This document shows, in pieces, positions 5,581 to 7,684 of a DNA stretch of 7,684 nt. The position numbers and the translations under genes were made by a program. Below the pieces are notes generated by a model that made no database searches, was not told where the DNA came from, and worked only from the letters and a program-made list of their open reading frames with translations. This stretch comes from Deltaproteobacteria bacterium (lineage in GTDB: Bacteria > Desulfobacterota_C > Deferrisomatia > Deferrisomatales > JACRMM01): the NCBI GenBank assembly GCA_016218905.1, contig JACRCS010001020.1, forward strand, positions 1-7,684. Reading direction: 5' to 3'. Positions within the stretch are counted from its first letter, which is position 1, and each line of letters opens with the position of its first letter.

Positions 5581-7677
5581 GTTCAGCGCCTCCAGCGCGG
5601 TGCGGGTCACGTTCTCGACGGTGAACCCGAACTCGGCGCCCAGGACGGGGGCGGGCGCGCTCGCTCCGAAGCGGGAGACCCCCACCACCCGGCCGGCGGC
5701 TCCCACGTACCGTTCCCACCCGAAGGGGCTCGCCGCCTCGACGGCCACCCGCGCCGTCAGGGCCGGGGGGAGCACGGCCTCGCGGTAGTCCCGTGGCTGC
5801 TCCTCGAAGAGCTCCCAGGAGGGCAGGCTCACCACGCGCGTGGGGAACCCCTTCTCCTCCAGCCCCTCGGCGGCACCGAGCGCCAGGTGCAGCTCGGATC
5901 CCGACGCGATGAGGAGGAGCCGAGCCGCGCTTGCGCCTCCGGCCGCCTCCTTCAGCACGTACCCCCCACGCCGGAGCTCGGCGGCGGGTGCCAGACGGGC
6001 CCGATCGAGCGTCGGCACGTTCTGGCGCGTGAGGATCAGCGCCGTCGGACGACCTGACTCCAGGGCGAAGCGCCACGACTCCGCCGTCTCGTTGGCATCG
6101 CCGGGCCGCAGGACGACCAGGTCCGGAATGGCCCGCAGCGCCGGGAGGTGCTCCACCGGCTGATGGGTCGGCCCGTCCTCCCCCACGAAGATGCTGTCGT
6201 GGGTGAAGACATGCACCACGGGCAGGCGCATGAGGGCCGCGAGCCGCAAGCTCGGCCGCAGGTAGTCGGAGAAGACGAAGAAGGTCGAGCCGAAGGGGCG
6301 GAACCCTCCGTGATTCGCCATCCCGTTCAGGGCAGCGCCCATGGCGTGCTCCCTCACTCCGAAGCGGAGGTTCCTGCCCGAGCGGGAGGTCCGGGAGAAG
6401 TCCTTCTCGCCCGAGAGGAGCGTCTTCGTGCTCGGAGCCAGGTCGGCCGAGCCTCCCATCAGGTCCGGCACGACCCGGGCGAGCGCGTTTAGGACTTTAC
6501 CGCTCGCCTCCCGCGTCGCAAGGCCCTTCGGGTCCGGCGGGAACGTCGGCACGGCCGCGCGCCACCCCTCGGGAAGGCCGCCGGAAAGGCGCCGGTCGAG
6601 CTCCAGGGCGAGCTCGGGGTGCGCCTCGCGGTAGCGCGCGCGGGTCTCCTCCCAGGCGAGTCGCAGCTCCCTGCCTCGGGCGGCCGCCCGCGCAAAGGGC
6701 CCGCAGGCGCCGTCGGGGACCAGGAAGTCGGGCTCCGTCGGGCAGCCGAGGTTCACCTTGGCCCGGCATGCTTCCTCGTACCCGAGCGGAGCGCCGTGGG
6801 CCTCGGCCGAGCCCTCCTTGCCCGGACTGCCGAACCCGATCCGCGTCCGGATCCGGATGAGGGTCGGGCGGTCTTCGTCCCGGCGGGCCTCCTCCAGCGC
6901 CTCCGCCACGGCGTCGACGTCGTTTCCGTCCGGGACCGAGAGCGTGCTCCACCCGTACGCGCGGAACCTCGCCTCCACGTCCTCCGAGAAGGCGAGGTCG
7001 GTCGACCCCTCGATCGTGACCTGGTTGTCGTCGTACAGGACGATCAGCCGCCCCAGCCCCAGGTGGCCCGCCAGGCTCGCCGCCTCCGAGGCCACGCCCT
7101 CCATGAGGTCCCCGTCCCCGGCGATTACGTATGTGCGGTGGTCTACCAGCGAAAAACCCGGCCGGTTGAACCGGTCGGCCAGGGGTAGATCCGCGATGGC
7201 CATTCCCACCGCCGCCGAGAGTCCCTGCCCCAGGGGGCCGGTGGTCGTCTCGACGCCGGGCGTGTGGCCGAATTCGGGATGTCCCGGCGTCACCGACCCC
7301 CACTGGCGAAACTGCCTCAGGTCGTCGAGCTCGACGCCGTAGCCCGAGAGGTGAAGGAGGCCGTAGAGGAGCATCGAACCGTGGCCGGCGGACAGCACGA
7401 AGCGGTCCCGGTTGGGCCAGGCGGGGTCGGTGGGATCGAAGTGCAAGAACTCCGACCACAGCGTCCAGGCCATGTCGGCGGTGCCCATCGGCATGCCGGG
7501 ATGGCCCGAGTTGGCGGCCTGGACGGCGTCCATGGCCAGTCCCTTGATGGTGTTGACGGCGAGGCGGTCGAGTTCCAAGGCGACTCCGGGAGTTCCCGCG
7601 GGGGATAACGGATGGCGCGAGCGATGGAAAGCGGGGGGCGGGGACACCCAGGTCGCAATGCTGGGTTGGCTCTCCAT
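5572..7677 (-). CDS. tkt: Transketolase
   Basis: Thiamine-diphosphate enzyme moving two-carbon ketol units between sugar phosphates in the non-oxidative pentose phosphate (or Calvin) pathway; cytoplasmic homodimer. All three regions are present. The N-terminal PP domain has ANSGHPG (H59), LSAGHGS (H99), [23 protein letters not shown] and the ThDP/metal motif GDGD (187-190) to YDDN (215-218). The Pyr domain has [16 protein letters not shown] (E443, the cofactor-activating glutamate) and [16 protein letters not shown] (H493, H505). The C-terminal domain has [15 protein letters not shown] and ends LNEE. From ATG 7677 it is 701 residues, about 30 longer than usual. Residues 1-33 are unconserved in character, and a TTG at 7578 with GGAG 5 nt upstream would give the normal 668, so the start is uncertain. 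The ATG has GGAG only 3 nt upstream, at the window edge. The promoter lies outside the window. It is first of three same-strand genes, but the 80-bp repeat-filled gap leaves co-transcription open. Confidence 0.96.
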   Translation of the reverse strand: MESQPSIATWVSPPPAFHRSRHPLSPAGTPGVALELDRLAVNTIKGLAMDAVQAANSGHPGMPMGTADMAWTLWSEFLHFDPTDPAWPNRDRFVLSAGHGSMLLYGLLHLSGYGVELDDLRQFRQWGSVTPGHPEFGHTPGVETTTGPLGQGLSAAVGMAIADLPLADRFNRPGFSLVDHRTYVIAGDGDLMEGVASEAASLAGHLGLGRLIVLYDDNQVTIEGSTDLAFSEDVEARFRAYGWSTLSVPDGNDVDAVAEALEEARRDEDRPTLIRIRTRIGFGSPGKEGSAEAHGAPLGYEEACRAKVNLGCPTEPDFLVPDGACGPFARAAARGRELRLAWEETRARYREAHPELALELDRRLSGGLPEGWRAAVPTFPPDPKGLATREASGKVLNALARVVPDLMGGSADLAPSTKTLLSGEKDFSRTSRSGRNLRFGVREHAMGAALNGMANHGGFRPFGSTFFVFSDYLRPSLRLAALMRLPVVHVFTHDSIFVGEDGPTHQPVEHLPALRAIPDLVVLRPGDANETAESWRFALESGRPTALILTRQNVPTLDRARLAPAAELRRGGYVLKEAAGGASAARLLLIASGSELHLALGAAEGLEEKGFPTRVVSLPSWELFEEQPRDYREAVLPPALTARVAVEAASPFGWERYVGAAGRVVGVSRFGASAPAPVLGAEFGFTVENVTRTALEALNEE

Positions 7678-7684
7678 GCTCTCC

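Noticed and set aside
3629..5788. 719-residue open frame on the plus strand opposite the oxidoreductase and transketolase end
   Set aside because: Arg/Gly/Pro-rich composition with no domain; it runs antisense across two convincing genes and the repeat gap. Long antisense frames are expected at this GC content.
2369..7677. A single mobile or genomic-island block
   Set aside because: No integrase, transposase, tRNA or flanking direct repeats are visible, and codon composition looks uniform across the genes.

Overview
The window is a GC-rich bacterial chromosome segment (clearly above 60% GC by eye, with strong G/C bias at third codon positions). It holds five protein genes. The organism looks like a motile bacterium with two membranes: it has a transmembrane chemoreceptor with an extracytoplasmic sensor domain, Shine-Dalgarno sites ahead of most genes, and frequent GTG starts. 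The sequence does not fix the phylum. GC-rich groups such as Acidobacteriota, Myxococcota/Desulfobacterota or GC-rich Pseudomonadota would all fit. I see no phage, transposon, CRISPR, rRNA or tRNA.

Layout, left to right. At 1-1527 (minus) is a methyl-accepting chemotaxis protein, cut at its C-terminus by the window edge. It reads divergently from a small HNH-nuclease gene of the YajD family at 1770-2231 (plus). The 242-bp gap between them carries a perfect 7-bp dyad overlapping a sigma-28-like element that faces the chemoreceptor, plus a sigma-70-like -10 box facing the nuclease gene. The YajD gene converges on a three-gene minus-strand block. The 137-bp convergent gap contains a stem-loop that includes the yajD stop codon, then an unusual array of four direct and three inverted copies of a heptamer (YATGGGA) that folds into a 17-bp perfect hairpin.

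The minus-strand block reads, in transcription order, transketolase (5572-7677), a cytoplasmic 4Fe-4S/molybdopterin oxidoreductase (3605-5491) and an MFS transporter (2369-3595). The last two are 9 bp apart, and the transporter's Shine-Dalgarno overlaps the oxidoreductase stop codon, so they are probably co-translated and functionally linked; their substrate is unknown. The transketolase is a complete pentose-phosphate/Calvin-type enzyme with all main cofactor and catalytic motifs. It is separated from the oxidoreductase by 80 bp filled with two short tandem repeats (a 7-mer x3 and a 9-mer x4), and the 7-mer array supplies the transketolase stop codon.

The protein genes belong to known families. 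The least explained content is between genes: three different short-repeat structures in two gaps, a hairpin holding the oxidoreductase Shine-Dalgarno in its loop, and a promoter-region dyad. At protein level the main points are a chemoreceptor that seems to lack a full HAMP domain and an orphan Mo/W-enzyme plus MFS pair.
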